Shown here: piece by piece, positions 23,416-34,278 of the stretch
How the letters are laid out: each line of letters begins with the position of its first letter
Numbering within the stretch: the first letter of the stretch is position 1
Source of the DNA: Amylostereum areolatum
Taxonomy: Eukaryota > Basidiomycota > Agaricomycetes > Russulales > Stereaceae
Direction: 5' to 3'
Assembly: GCA_012932865.1 (NCBI GenBank)
Contig: SAXG01000028.1
Location: forward strand, 1-64,000
DNA length: 64,000 bases
The notes under the pieces: generated by a model
The model's input: the letters and a program-made list of their open reading frames with translations, nothing else
What the model was told of the DNA's origin: nothing
Database searches by the model: none
Translations under genes and position numbers: made by a program

Positions 23416-23865
23416 ACGGTCTATAATTTTCTTTTTACTTTACATTGGTTACACGCTTTAGGACTTATCAACTTATCACCGGTCCGGCTCCACCTTGGCC
23501 CGGACCCGGCTCATCTATATCCCGCCCAGACCCACGTGACTCATCTCGGTCCGGGTCTGACTCCTTTCTCTTGACTCATGCTGTACGATACTGACTCATG
23601 CTGTGCTCTTTTACATACGACTGCTTACTTATACTTGGTCTGCTTACTGATCGCCGTGTATTAGTTGCTTACCTAAGTCTCTCTCCTCTTGTGTATATAA
23701 GGCTCGCTCTCGCTGTACATATTCCTTATCTCGAGCTAGTCAATTCTACCGACTTTGCTTGCTTTCCCTCGTCTGTCGCCGTGTCTGATCGGCTCCCCTC
23801 TGTCGTCCTCATCTTCTAGTCAGCTGTGTCGTAACTTGGTGCTGTTGCACTAGTCGTTGCTGACA
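23408..23865 (+). repeat. 3' LTR of element 2
   Basis: Preceded by the polypurine tract AAGGAAGGGGTGA. It ends GTTGCTGACA and abuts a truncated minus-strand gene. It is about 6 bp shorter than the 5' LTR. Confidence 0.9.
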
Positions 23866-24131
23866 CCGCCTCCTTTGTTGGGCAGACCGGCCTCTCCCGC
23901 ATCTACCGTCCCGCCCTTCCCCACCTTGTTCTCGTCCTTTTCTGTAGGAGCTCTGGTCCACCGATCACCAATGACCTCCCCTTTGCTGACGAGGATGCTG
24001 CAGACATCATCAAGGACGACTGGGAGGATGGCTGGAAGCAGGGCGTCAAGCATAGATTCGAGCGTTGCTCCATGGACATTAGCCAGATCTTCACGGAGAG
24101 CAGTGTCGGTCTTCCTAGAAGGTGACGACAT
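23866..24131 (-). pseudogene. 5' fragment of an unknown gene, cut by element 2
   Basis: An ATG at 24131 opens MSSPSRKTDTALREDLANV, then a hydrophobic-acidic helix (MLDALLPAILPVVLDDVCSI) and KGEVIGDRW, and the frame runs into the 3' LTR. I do not recognise the protein. No continuation is visible left of element 2 (16337 and below), which fits a rearranged junction. A splice donor near 23905 could also end the exon. It is divergent from the kinase gene, about 185 bp apart. Confidence 0.5.
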
Positions 24132-24316
24132 TTTGAAGTGGGAGACCGCAAGACATCATCGGCCCCGAGGGCCCGACTCCCGTGTGTTTGGTTATATATA
24201 CGCGCACCCGTGACTTGGGCCACCGTATTTCCCATCACGTGATCCGTCCCCGCGCCGGCGTCGAAGTGAAGTCGGACTCGGATTCATCTCAATCCTAACT
24301 TCTAAGCACAGACCGA

Positions 24317-25453
24317 ATGGCATCCTCTCCTCCTCCTAAAATGACCGTCCTCCCCCTCTCTTCCCTCATGAGTTACGATCTCCTCTTCACCGCCCTCCAC
24401 GGTGCCGTACGCGGTAAGCACCCCTATCTGTTCCCCGGCGTAGACTCTTCTAATGAGCAGTATTCTTCATCTATAACATACTGATTAATGAGCACCGTAT
24501 AGGCCTCCGCGCCCTGCACGCCGAGGGCCTTACTCACGGTGCCGTTGACCTCTCAAACGTGCTTCTCCTGCGCCACACAGACGAGGACGCCTACGCGGGT
24601 GTCCTCGTCGACCTCGAGCAGGCCATCATCCCACACGCTTTCGCGCCGCGGCGGAGTTCGCCCCGCGGTGCGCGAGCGGCCGCTCCTCAAATTCACCACT
24701 TCCCGCAAAACGCGACCCGTCCTCGTTCTTCCCACACAGTGCGTACCCGTCCTTTCCTCAGGCAAGTGCGAACCACAATCTCACTGGATCGGCACTGGCA
24801 CGGCGGTGCACAGGGCCAGTGGCCCTTCGTGCCAACGGAAGTGATGGAGAACGCATACACCGACCGTCCTATCGACCCCAAGCCAGCTCTGATGAAGCCC
24901 GCACCGGGCGGGAACCCGACGCAGCCCCCGGAGACAGCCCCCTTCCGCCCCAATGCCTTCCACGACGCCGAATCCGTGTGGTGGCTCGCGGTCTGGTCCC
25001 TGCTCGTCGTCGTCCCGCGCGGCCACGTGCCCCCGCAGGCCCGCCACGACGCGTACCGTGCGCTCTTCCCCGAACCAGGCCGCCCCCGTTCGCACCGCAC
25101 CGCGGCGTGGCGCGACATCCGCCTCATGCAACGCTTGCTGTGGTCGAGCCTGCCCTCGAGCGACGTCGCCGCGATCCTGGTGCAGGCCCTGCACGCGTTC
25201 CGCGTGGAAAAGACGCTCGCATACAGCCGAATCGACTGGCGGGCCCCGACCGAACATGTCCACGCCGCTGCGACGGACATGGTTCCGGAGGCGACCGCGC
25301 ATCTTCTGGATGCCATGCGCCAGTGCTTGGAAGTTGTCGGCGACGGCGAGCTGGTCCCTGTTCCGCCACAGCCTGCGGTCGCTCTGGACGTGAGTGCCTC
25401 CGTCCATCTATACCTCTGCACTAACCCTCAAACTTCCTGTCTAGGTCGGCTGA
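24317..25453 (+). CDS. FunK1-like fungal protein kinase, C-lobe only, atypical catalytic loop
   Basis: FunK1 kinases are an expanded family of mushroom-forming fungi. The product matches their C-lobe: GLRALHAEGLTHGAVDLSNVL (catalytic loop), GVLVDLEQAI (in place of the DFD/DFG motif), GQWPFVPTEVMEN (in place of GTWPFMA-type), HDAESVWWLAVWSL. The usual HRD-type segment is replaced by HGAVDLSN and the magnesium motif by DLE, so activity is doubtful. The N-lobe with the ATP loop is missing; the first exon encodes only 32 residues. Introns lie at 24414-24502 and 25390-25444, and the stop is at 25451-25453. The segment near 24640-24790 reads unlike the family and may hide a slip or an intron. Confidence 0.7.
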
Positions 25454-25724
25454 AGCGGTGGAGGACCGTGTCACTCCGGAGAATTCTTTTGCGAGTGTGG
25501 TATGTAGCATGATACTGTATAGACTGCGTCCGTCAGATCGGTGGTGTACGGAAACAGGACTTACGGCCCATGCACAGTGGCACGACGGGTGCTTCGAGCG
25601 TAAGTAGATGGAGCAAATTACATGAATAACGCAGCTCGACGGTCGCCCCAGACGAGATATACAAAAACACCTGTTGAATCACAGCACCGATCCAAGACCA
25701 ACCCCCCCCCCCCTCAAAGGGACC

Positions 25725-27162
25725 TCACAGCCTCGCCTTCTCCCGCACGAGCGCGCTCCCGCCCTGGAGCCGCTCGACGGCCTGCGCGACCATGTTGTCC
25801 ACGATCGTCTGCGCGGGCAGGACCTCGTCGATGACGGCCGCGACGTTGCCCATGAGGAAGGTGACGGCCTGGAGGGATTTTTCGGGGTGCTTGTCGACCT
25901 CGTGCTGGTTCGGGATGATGCCCTTGGACGTGAGCTCCTTGATCTCCGCCTGGCGGTTGAGCTCCCTGCGCGGACGGGAGGCAGTTAGGGCACGGGACGG
26001 GCAGGCGGGGACGGAGAGGGAGAGGAAGAGGAGAAAACGCACCAGTCCTCGACGTACGGCGTCTTGCGCACGCGCAGCGGCCGGCCGGTGTAGATCAGCG
26101 TCTTGAGCACGTCCCCGTGCCCGGCCGTCAGCACGGCCTTCTTGTGCGCGGGCGACGCGCCGGCCTCGACCGAGGCCACGAAGCGCGTGCCGACCCAGAC
26201 GCCCTGCGCGCCCCACATCAGGTTCGCCGCGAGCCCGCGCCCGTCGTACACCGCGCCCGCGCCGACGACGTAGATCGGCTTCCCGGTCAGGGGCGAGCGC
26301 CGGCCCTGGACGGCGTCGACGCAGGCCGGGATGAGGATCGAGGCGGGGATGTCGCCCGTGTGCCCGCCGCCCTCGCCGGCCTGGGCGCAGATGAGGTCCG
26401 CGCCGGCGTCGAGGGCCTTGGGGACGTGTTTGGGGTGGCCAACCATCTGGTGTGATGGGAGGGAGGGCGTGAGCGGGAGCGGGGAGGGGGAGGGAGGGCG
26501 GAACGCACGTTCATGACGAGGATGCCCGCGGCGTGCAGCTTGTCGACGACGGCCTTGGGGGGCACGCCGATGGCGGAGACGAAGAGCTTGGCCTTCTCCT
26601 CGATGATGATGTCGATCAGCTCCGGCAGCTGGCCCTTGGTGTAGTCGTACTGTTTTCGCGCGTGAGCACCGTGCGCCGAACGAACGAACACGGCAAGGGG
26701 GGGAACGTACGTTCGTCTTGCGCGCATTCCCGCCGACCTGGGGCAGCAGCAGGTCGACGCCGAAGGGCGCGTTCTTGTCCTTCAGGTCCTGTTTTATCGC
26801 GCGAATCTGCGCGTGCCGGGGGCGGGGGGGGGAGGTACGGGTTCAGAGCGCTGCGCGAGGGGTGGTTGGGGGGAAAGGGAAGGGAAAGGAGAACGCACCT
26901 GGGCGCGCAGGACCTTGGGCGTGTACCCGACACCGCCGATGACGCCCATCCCGCCCGCGTTCGTCACGGCGGCGGCGAGTTCGGGGCCGGCGGCGACGTT
27001 CATGCCTGTGGTGAGCCCCGGTCGTCAGCAACGCGGTTCCTCCTCGTCGAACGGCCGGAGCCTGCGTTCCGGTGCAGGCGACGAAGAGGGGAACGCACCG
27101 GCGAGCAGGATGGGGTGTTTGATGCCGAAGAGCTCGGTGAGGGGAGTTTGGAGGACGGACAT
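25725..27162 (-). CDS. nitronate monooxygenase (2-nitropropane dioxygenase family)
   Basis: These FMN-dependent TIM-barrel enzymes oxidise alkyl nitronates to carbonyl compounds and nitrite. The exons give TPLTELFGIKHPILLAG, NVAAGPELAAAVTNAGGMGV, FGVDLLLPQVGGNARKTN, VSAIGVPPKAVVDKLHAAGI, MVGHPKHVPKALDAGADLIC, AQAGEGGGHTGDIPAS, YVVGAGAVYDGRGLAANLMW, GAQGVWVGTRFVASVEAG, and a C-terminal helix region ending ALVREKARL. Glycine-rich FMN-binding turns and the GGHTGD motif are intact. About five introns of 60-100 bp separate the exons. The start at 27162 is fixed by the conserved MSVLQTPLTELFG. Length (about 350 residues) is normal. A decayed copy of its C-terminal exon lies at 39400. Confidence 0.9.
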
Positions 27163-27902
27163 GGGAAGAATGTGGGGGAGAGGGAGAGGGGAGGGAGAAA
27201 TGTGGGGAAGGGCGGGTGGTGTCAGGGGGAGGACATATAAGTAAGTCAGGACAGCCCCGGCATCGGCGACTGCCTCCAACCGTCTTTCATCAGACACGAA
27301 ACATGTGATGCGCGCTTTTTGATTTCAACTTCGACGAGTTCAACTTAAGCTTGACTGCACTTGCCCCCGAGTCTCGACTGAGAGGCTTTACGTCAAGTGG
27401 TAGACCGAGGTTACATGCGCGACCTTACACGTCCGCTCTAAGGGCGCCTCCGACGACTTTCCATGCTCGAGCATGATGCCTGTACCGTCAATTTGTAGAC
27501 CCAAGCCGCAGCTGTCCACCGCCGTGTTTTCCCCCGGCAACGCGTATAAGCGACCCCCTCTCTTAACGTTTAACGTTTAACCCCTATGTACGAGACCGAG
27601 ACGGACTGAGATTGGATTCGACTGCAAAGCGAGCGTGGGATGCCAGACGTGGGCCGCTGGCGAGAGGCGTGGTATGGTAACGGTACGGTATGCAACACGA
27701 AGCTGGAGCCAGGGCTTGGAACCGAGATATAACTGACGAAACTAGACACAGGCGTAAAAACAAAACGGGAAACTAGATCGTGGTCCGAAAGATCGCGTGG
27801 TTGCTGTAAGATGGGAGGTGGGCGGGGAGAGGAGAGGAGAGGAGAAGAGAGAGGAGAGAGGAGAGGAGAGAGGCGAAGACGAAAACCGAAAACCGAGACT
27901 GG
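27163..27902. other. intergenic, no gene seen
   Basis: It holds the promoter side of the monooxygenase gene and the 3' side of the coiled-coil gene. A GAGAGGAGA purine run occupies about 27810-27875. A direct AACGTTTAACGTTTAAC repeat is at about 27566-27581. No RNA gene is visible. Confidence 0.4.
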
Positions 27903-30129
27903 TCACGACGGCGCGTCGTCCGGCGGAGGCGCAGACTGCATGAGCCGCCGCAGCCTGGCCAGCTCGCCCGCGAGATGTCTGCAACGCCCGTGGTCAGCAT
28001 CCGCCACCCACCGAATAAACACAATGACAGGACTCACTCCGCCGTCCTGCCCGCCTTCGCGTGCTCCTTCTCCGACCTCTCCAGCATCGTCCTCAGCCCC
28101 TCGATCTCCGCCCGAAACGCGTCCTCGACCGCCTTCTCGACACGGCTCGCCTCCCCCCTCAGCCCCTCCGCCGTCTCCACCGCCGCCCGCCGCCCCTCCG
28201 CCTCCTTCCGCAGCGCGTCCTTCATCCCCCGCAGCGCCTCCACCTCCGCCCGCCACCGCTCCTCCCGCGCGCGCATCTCCTCCTTCAGCGCGCCCACGTC
28301 CGCCGCCCACCCCTCCTTCAGCGCGCGCACCGCGTCCCGCAGCGTGACGTACTCCCGCTCCGACTTGGACGAGAGCGCGCTCGACTCCGCCAGCGCGGCC
28401 TCCATCTCCTTCAGCGACTTTTTCGTGCTCGCGCCTTCGGTCTTCACCTGCGTCTTGAGCGTGGCCGCCTCCGCCTCCGCCTTGCGCGCGCGCTCCAGGA
28501 CCTGCAGACCGCACGCGTCAGCTCCCTCCCCCGCCCCCAAGCAAACGGGGCGCCCAAAAGGCAGGCAGGCAGGAAGGAAGGAAGGAGGGAGGGAAGGAGG
28601 GAAGGGCGCACCTCCTGCAGCAGCCGCTCCTTCCGCGCGACCACGTTGTTCAGCCCCTCGTTCTCGAGCCGCAGCCGCTCGCGCACGTCCTTCAGATCCT
28701 CCGTCTGCCGCGTGAGCTGCGCGACGCTCCGCTGGGAGAGCCGGAGCTGCGCCTTGGTGTTCTCGAGCGCGTTGCGGGCGTTGATCACGCCCGTCTGGAG
28801 GTCGGCGAGGACCTTGGTCGTGCCGCCGGGGGTGAGGGACATGCGCTTGACGGTCGTCGGGGAGGGGATGCCGCTGCTGTTGGCGGAGGGCGAGGACGGC
28901 GGGCGGAGGTTGTCGGCGGAGGCGGAGGAGGAGAGGGAGAGCGAGGTCGAGTTGGAGTTGGAGGAGGAGAGGGAGAGGGAGGTCGAGTTGGAGTTGGAGT
29001 TGGAGTTGGAGTGCGAGTGCGGGTACCGCGGCGGCGTGTTCACCTCCTCCGCGAGCGCGCGCGCGTTGCCTGTGGAGAGACGGGGGACGACGTCAGACTC
29101 GGACGGGCCTGAGAAAGGTGAGACGAAGGCGTCTGCATGACCGATAGAGAAAGAGAAAAAGAACGCGGGGCACGTACCTACGGAGGAGACCGGTATTCCT
29201 GCAAGTGACGAAAGAGGAGGCGTCAGACATGCGACGAAATGAAAGAGAGAGGGGGAGGGAGAGAGAGAGAGAGAAAGGAACGCACGGCTGAGGGTGCGTG
29301 TCGGACTGGACTGCCGCTTGTAAGCGTACTCGTATCCCTCCCTCGACGGGCCCGCGCCTCCGAACTCCATCGGGATGCCCTCGCGAATGGACGAGCCCAT
29401 CCCCTGCTCGCGCTCGCGCTTCGGCAGCGGCAGCGGCAGACTGGACTCGGGCCCCGCGAGGCTCGCGAGCGTCTCGAAGCTCGACCGCCGCCTGCTCGCC
29501 TTGAGCGTGAGCGGGCTCGGGGAGGGCGGGGAGGCGCCGGTGCCGTTCGCGGCGGGGGGCAAGGGCGAGGAGGGCGGGGAGGGCTGCATCGGGGTGATGG
29601 GCCGACGGGGCGCGAGCTGGAGGGCGGATTCGAGGTGCTGGAGTTGGGCCTGTTGGTGGCGGATGGAGTGGCGGAGGGTGGACATTTGGTTGCGGATGAG
29701 GACTGGTGGCGAGAGCGAGGTTAGAGGGTCGGGCGAAGGGAAGCGAAGGGAAGTGAGGGGAAGTGGATGAGAAGGCGCGCACCGGGGTCGTCGGTGGACA
29801 GCGAGGGGCTGTAGGAGCGACCGATAGGCGTCGTCGAGCGGAAGGAGTTGACCGAGGACGGTCGAGAAGGCGGACGGCCGGGGGATATGAGCGACATTCG
29901 ATGGCGCGGTCTTGAGATGAGTTGATGTGGACTCGCTTGCGGGGCGATGCGCTGGTGCGACGAAGGGAACGTGTTCGCGGACTGTGCTGGCAGCCGTGCC
30001 CTCAGTTTGAACCAGGAGTACTCGAGATGCGATCTGCGTAGAACGGGGAGGAAGTGCTGCCCCCTGTGTCAGAGTGGGAGGCGTGCGCTCTGCAGCGGCG
30101 GAAGTGGAACTGACGACTGAGGAGGTCAA
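27903..30129 (-). CDS. SHE3-like long coiled-coil protein
   Basis: The C-terminal half is a long coiled coil: TTKVLADLQTGVINARNALE, TKAQLRLSQRSVAQLTRQTE, DLKDVRERLRLENEGLNNVV, ARKERLLQE, then VLERARKAEAEAATLKTQVK and on to EHLAGELARLRRLMQ. The ARKERLLQE segment and the preceding heptads resemble basidiomycete proteins annotated as SWI5-dependent HO expression protein 3 (She3, an adaptor for myosin-driven mRNA transport). That match is from memory and untested. The N-terminal part is Ser/Pro-rich with an Asn-Ser repeat and a Ser-Leu-Ser repeat near 28930-29010. The last intron (about 27976-28036) joins GRTAE to HLAGEL in frame. The Met at 30129 opens the first exon, but the true start could lie further in. 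Confidence 0.55.
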
Positions 30130-30634
30130 AGGTCAAACAAAGCACGGGCCTCGTTCTCTATCTTCTGCGCAGCTTTGACGCTTTCCAGCGCCTCTTCTTC
30201 TCCTTACGAGGTGTATGGCCCGTCGACCGGAGACAGTAGGTCCAAGTGGGCGGATAGGGACGAGCGTGGCGTCCGGCCTCGTGCTGCAACGCTGTGACCT
30301 GTATAAACGGACGGCGGTGCGGGGTGTCGCGCCAGCCAGGGGGCGAACAGTATCCAAGAAGGGTAGAAAGAGCGGGTTCTGCTCTGCGCGCGGTCGAACG
30401 AGAAGTGGAGGAAAGAGCGAGGCGGAAGGGAGGTCAGATTTATTTGCGTCGCCCGCCGATGTGTCGCTTGCCCCGCGATAAGTAAGGCACCCCCCGGTCA
30501 CGGTCACGTGGACTCTCCGTATTATGTAACGAACGAGGGCGCCGCCGCGTGGCCTCGTCCGATTGCAACCTGTCCTCAGCCTCTTCCCCGTCTCCATCGA
30601 TCCCCTCCGCGTCCCACCGCCCTCACCTCCCGCC
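30130..30634. other. divergent promoter region
   Basis: About 500 bp separate two divergent genes. No open frame with family features is present. A TCACGTGAC-type E-box palindrome lies near 30504-30510. Otherwise I see nothing. Confidence 0.35.
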
Positions 30635-31858
30635 ATGTCCGACTCCGCTGGACTTCAGTGCCCCATATGCCTCGACAGGCTCAAGGACCCCGTGGCGACC
30701 CCCTGCGGTGAGTCCGCGCGCGCACTCGGTTGAGCGCTGGCATACGGAACGTGGGCTGACGACGACGACGGTGGATGTATGCGCGCGCGCGCGACAGGAC
30801 ACATGAGCTGCGACGGCTGCCTCAAATCCCACATCCGCGCCTCTTCCGATCCGATCCACTCCATATGCCCCACCTGCCGCGCCCCCTTCCCCATCGGTAC
30901 GTCCTCCACCTCCGCCTGCGCGTCCCCCGCCCAACCACCCCGCTCACCCCGCGCATACAGTCACCCCGGACCTGCCCCTCGTCCCCAAAAAGTACCGCAT
31001 GTTCATCGCGCCCGCCGTCCGACGCGTCTACCTCGACGCGCCCGCGCCCGCCGCATCCCCCGCCGAGCTCGACGCGCTCAAGACCCAGCTCGCCACGCTC
31101 CAGGCCCGCGTGAACGCCCTCCACAGCGACAAGCTGCTGCTCCTCGACCGCAACGAGGCCAGCATCGCCGCCGCGCGCGAACACCAGGCGGGGGAGCAGC
31201 GCGCGCGCCAGGAGGCGGACGCCGCGAGGCGCTTGGCGGGGGACATGCGCAGGAAGTACGACGCCGCCAAGGGCAAGTATCTCGATCTGAAGGAGCGGTG
31301 CGTGCTCTCGCTTTCCCAGCCGCCTCTTCTCGACATCCATCCTAACTCGCCCCCCAGCCTCGCCAACCTCGCTCTCCCCTCCCCCTCCCCATCCAAACCC
31401 GCTCTCCGCCCCTCAACCTCCGCCTCCACCTCAACCTCCACCACCTCCGCCTCCTCAAACCCCGCCCCGACCAAGCGCAAAAGCAGCCCGCTCGACCTCC
31501 CCGACTTTCTCAGCTCGCCCTCCCGCGCCGACCGCGTCGAGATCGTCAACAACAGACCCATGCTCCGCATCCCCAAACGTCCGCGCCTCGCCCCCTCTTC
31601 TTCCGCCGCCGCCGCCGCCCCGATCCCCAACCCCTCCCCTCACGCGCCTCCTGGCAACCCAACCCGCAACCGCGGCATCTCCGCCTCCTCCGCCTCCTCC
31701 TCTTCTTCTTCCGCCTCCTCCTCCATGGCGTCGTCCTCCCCGCTCGCCAACAAGACCCCCGCCGACGCCCCGCCCATCTTCCGCGGGCGCCGCCTCATGC
31801 GCGGGTGCGCGCCCCCGCCCCCGCCGCCGATGCCGCGCGTCGTGCTGGTGTCCGCGGA

Positions 31859-31893
<35 letters not shown>

Positions 31894-32012
31894 ACGGGGA
31901 CGGGGACGAGGACGAGGACGAGTCGGAGGACGAGCTGATGTTCCTCGAGCCGGACGTGCGCCCGTTCGGGGGCAGGCTGTTGCATTCGCCGGGGCTCGGC
32001 GCGCGCCGCTGA
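30635..32012 (+). CDS. RING-finger protein with coiled coil and acidic tail
   Basis: A C3HC4 RING domain opens the protein: CPICLDRLKDPVATPCGHMS, CDGCLKSHI, then CPTCRAPFPI. Such domains recruit E2 enzymes for ubiquitin transfer, so an E3 ligase role is likely. A coiled coil follows (AELDALKTQLATLQARVNAL and EAGEQRARQEADAARRLAGD-type helix), then a Ser/Pro-rich linker and a Gly-Asp repeat (about 31857-31920). Introns: 30708-30797 (CG|GHMSC joined in frame), one at about 30899-30960, and one at about 31299-31357. The ATG at 30635 lies 20 residues before the RING. Substrate and partner are unknown. Confidence 0.75.
31857..31920 (+). repeat. coding hexanucleotide repeat GACGGG / GACGAG
   Basis: About ten tandem 6-base units encode alternating Asp with Gly or Glu near the C-terminus of the RING protein. 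Such in-frame units can vary in number between strains. Confidence 0.7.
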
Positions 32013-32399
32013 GCGGGACGTCGCCGGCGCGCTGCTCCAGCTGCCCTTTTTCGATTTGTTTGGTGCTTATGACGCTGCGACGCGCGCGCGTGCGGGGAGG
32101 GTTGACAGTGCTGTTGTGACTCGTGTGGCATACATAGACGTGCGATAGTCGAGACTCACGCGGATGGGGTATGTACGTACCGTACATGGATAGCGACGAA
32201 GGTTTACTTACGCTTGTGATACGTGATACCGTACCGCACTTCGACCCCGCGCAGGGGCAGTGGGCGGACGTCTCCCGCGCGGCGCCGGAGCATCGCAGGA
32301 CGGAGCGGTAAACATGCGCATGGGAACGAGGACGCGCTCCGCCGGCGAACGAGGACGCGCTCCGTCGGTGATGTGGGTGATCAGAGCGACGAGGGAAGT

Positions 32400-33121
32400 G
32401 GTATGAACTAAGGGGGAGGTGCGCAACGACCGGGTCCCCGACGGACCACTGCGTCCCGTTCGGATCCACGACGGTCCCCGCGAGCTCGTACTCTGCGATC
32501 GCGGGACGGTTGGCGAGGACATTATTGGGCTGGAGCTTCATGAGCTTGTATCCGCTGCAGGACCGAGCCGGGCAGCCGCGCTCGTAAGCCTCCGTTTATT
32601 TGACCTCCATGACCGAGGAGGTCGACGCCACGAGGGAAAAGACGCACATCGGGTTGAGGGCGGCGGCTTGGACCTTGAGCAGGACATGGCCCAGAGGCAA
32701 GTCCCGCGGAACAGGCAGGTCCGCCTCGAAATTGAGCGCGTCCCGCGGCACGCCTTTGCGCACGACGCGCCACGCGTGATGCGTGAGTGGGATCCCTTCG
32801 GAGTCGACGTGCGAAGTGGACGGCGGAGCCGCTGTGGTGGAGGGAGATGTTTTATTGCACAGCAAACAAAGGCGAGTTAGCCCCGACAGGGATAGTGTCA
32901 GGGATAGTGGAACGGGGATTTGATAGATATCCCTACCATATTCCGGGCCGGAATAAGCTCCAAAGTTAAAATATCCCTACACTATCCCCAAATGGGGCGG
33001 GGATAGGGAGGGGATAGTCAAAAATATCAGGAAAGGGATATTTATCAAATCCCTGTTCCACTATCCCCGTGCCTATCCCGGCCGGGGCTAACTGGCCTTT
33101 GTTTGCTGTGTTGCAAAACAT
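32400..33121 (-). pseudogene. MDR-type oxidoreductase fragment, split by a MITE and 3'-truncated
   Basis: The readable exons encode the N-terminal part of a medium-chain zinc-type/quinone oxidoreductase: HHAWRVVRKGVPRDALNFEA, LGHVLLKVQAAALNP, and after an intron (about 32552-32640) GYKLMKLQPNNVLANRPAIA and EYELAGTVVDPNG...VGDPVVA. The NAD(P)-binding domain is absent; the adjacent DNA is the end of the convergent RING gene. A 253-bp MITE separates an upstream ATG (33121-33119) from the rest. Removing the MITE and one CAA repeat joins ATG TTT TGC AAT directly in frame with the downstream exon. I infer a gene that was once whole, hit by the MITE, and has lost its 3' half. Confidence 0.65.
32858..33110 (+). 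mobile_element. 253-bp MITE with long terminal inverted repeats
   Basis: The ends are CACAGCAAACAAAGGCGAG and the inverted counterpart at 33092-33110. Inverted similarity runs about 70 bp in from each side, including GGGATAGTGGAAC. TTG flanks both sides (32855-32857 and 33111-33113) as a 3-bp target duplication. The interior is AT-rich with GGGATA-type repeats and no coding capacity. The 3-bp duplication and long TIRs would fit a Harbinger- or CACTA-like parent, which I cannot identify. Confidence 0.8.
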
Positions 33122-33568
33122 GATTGATGGAAAGACGAAGAGAAAAGTGCAGCTCTCGAGCTCGCGGTCGATCATGACCCTTATACCATGGAGAAGGGTC
33201 AGTGTGTACAGCCTGGTGACCTGGCCAGTGATGGAAATTTATCAAGGTCTCGTTCCCACTGTATTGAATATAGCGCAGTGATCCTTAATCGTGACGGCGG
33301 GATCCAGATCGCTCCGCCCTTCGCCTGAAGATGTTATTACTGGCATCACGACAAGAATATATGCACGCAGACCGCTCGGCGCGAACCCACCAGCTGACGA
33401 TGCGATTTTCACTTCTGTTCAACACTGATTCTGAGTTAAATAATGGCCGAGGGCGTGCACCTGCCTTGCACACCGCACACCATGCTGCATCAGACAGATA
33501 TTGAAACGATCAGCATGGTATGTGATTCTGTGAAGTAGCGTGCACTCACCACCGCGTTCACCTCCGAT
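33114..33568. other. intergenic, no gene seen
   Basis: AT content rises here. Apart from short chance frames I see no coding or RNA feature between the MITE and the 3' end of the reductase gene. Confidence 0.35.
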
Positions 33569-34278
33569 TCACGCCCGGACCCACATCTGAAACTCGTACC
33601 GCACCCCCTTCTCCTCCTGAACCCCCTCCGGAACCTCGAACCCCACCCACGCCCTGAGCTCCTCGTGCGACGACCTCTTCCACGACCCGTCCACCGGCGC
33701 AACAACGCCCACCGTCGCGCCCCCCACCATGTGTGCGAGCTCCGGAACGAAGACATCGCAGTCGTCGAAGGCGGGCGCGAGGACGCGTGTGAGCAGCACT
33801 CTGTCGACGTACGGCGAGCCCTCGGAAGACGGGGGTCGGGGAAGAGAGAGGGACTCGGAGTAGAGGGATGCGCCTCCGATGATGAACCAGCGATGGGTCG
33901 CGCTCGGCTGAGTCGATAGATGGCTCAGGGTGTCCGTTAAACTCTGTCGCACCACGGCACCGTCTGCCCCATCCATCCCTTGCGCCCTGTACACAGTATA
34001 AAACATGCATTCCGTATGAATCGACGGGCCCTCGCGCACCTATACTCCTCGTTCCGCGAGACGACGACGTTCGCGCGGCGGGGTAAGGGACGGAACTTGG
34101 GCGGGATGCTCTCCCAGGTGTTGCGTCCCATAATGACCGCGTTCGTCGTTCCCTCTGGGGCGTTCGTCGTCGCCCGAGCGAAGTAGGCCATCTCTTTGGG
34201 GAGACGCCATGGCAGGCCTGCGTTCTTGCCGATGCCGTGGGTGGGGGTGGCGGCGACGATGAGGGTTAGACGGGACAT
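33569..34278 (-). CDS. DFR1: dihydrofolate reductase
   Basis: DHFR reduces dihydrofolate to tetrahydrofolate with NADPH, feeding thymidylate and purine synthesis. The protein starts [20 protein letters not shown], then [20 protein letters not shown] with the conserved Trp and acidic active-site residue, [30 protein letters not shown], and after one intron [15 protein letters not shown]...[14 protein letters not shown] (the GG NADPH-binding turn), [20 protein letters not shown] and a C-terminal YEFQMWVRA. The intron is at about 33986-34045, with AG|G joining EYR to AQG. The length of about 220 residues is normal for fungi. The start at 34278 is the first Met of the conserved N-terminus. Confidence 0.93.

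Larger units (their letters stand above)
16338..23865 (+). mobile_element. Ty3/gypsy chromovirus, element 2 (nearly intact)
   Basis: A 7.5-kb LTR retrotransposon with LTRs of about 464 and 458 bp (TGTCATGAACGG...GCTGACA), gag, pol and a C-terminal chromodomain. The long frames are far better preserved than in element 1: one slip in the gag leader and two in pol. The LTRs differ by several substitutions and a similar number of one-base indels. The flanks do not form a target duplication (CTTAT at 16333-16337 against CCGCC at 23866-23870), so the two ends may come from different integration events or a later rearrangement. Confidence 0.92.

Noticed and set aside
27903..28514. 203-codon Gly-rich minus-strand frame
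   Set aside because: Out of register with the coiled-coil exon in the same place; only its last residues belong to the real terminal exon.
28061..29140. 359-codon plus-strand frame
   Set aside because: Antisense shadow of the coiled-coil gene; Arg/Leu-rich repeats with no domain.
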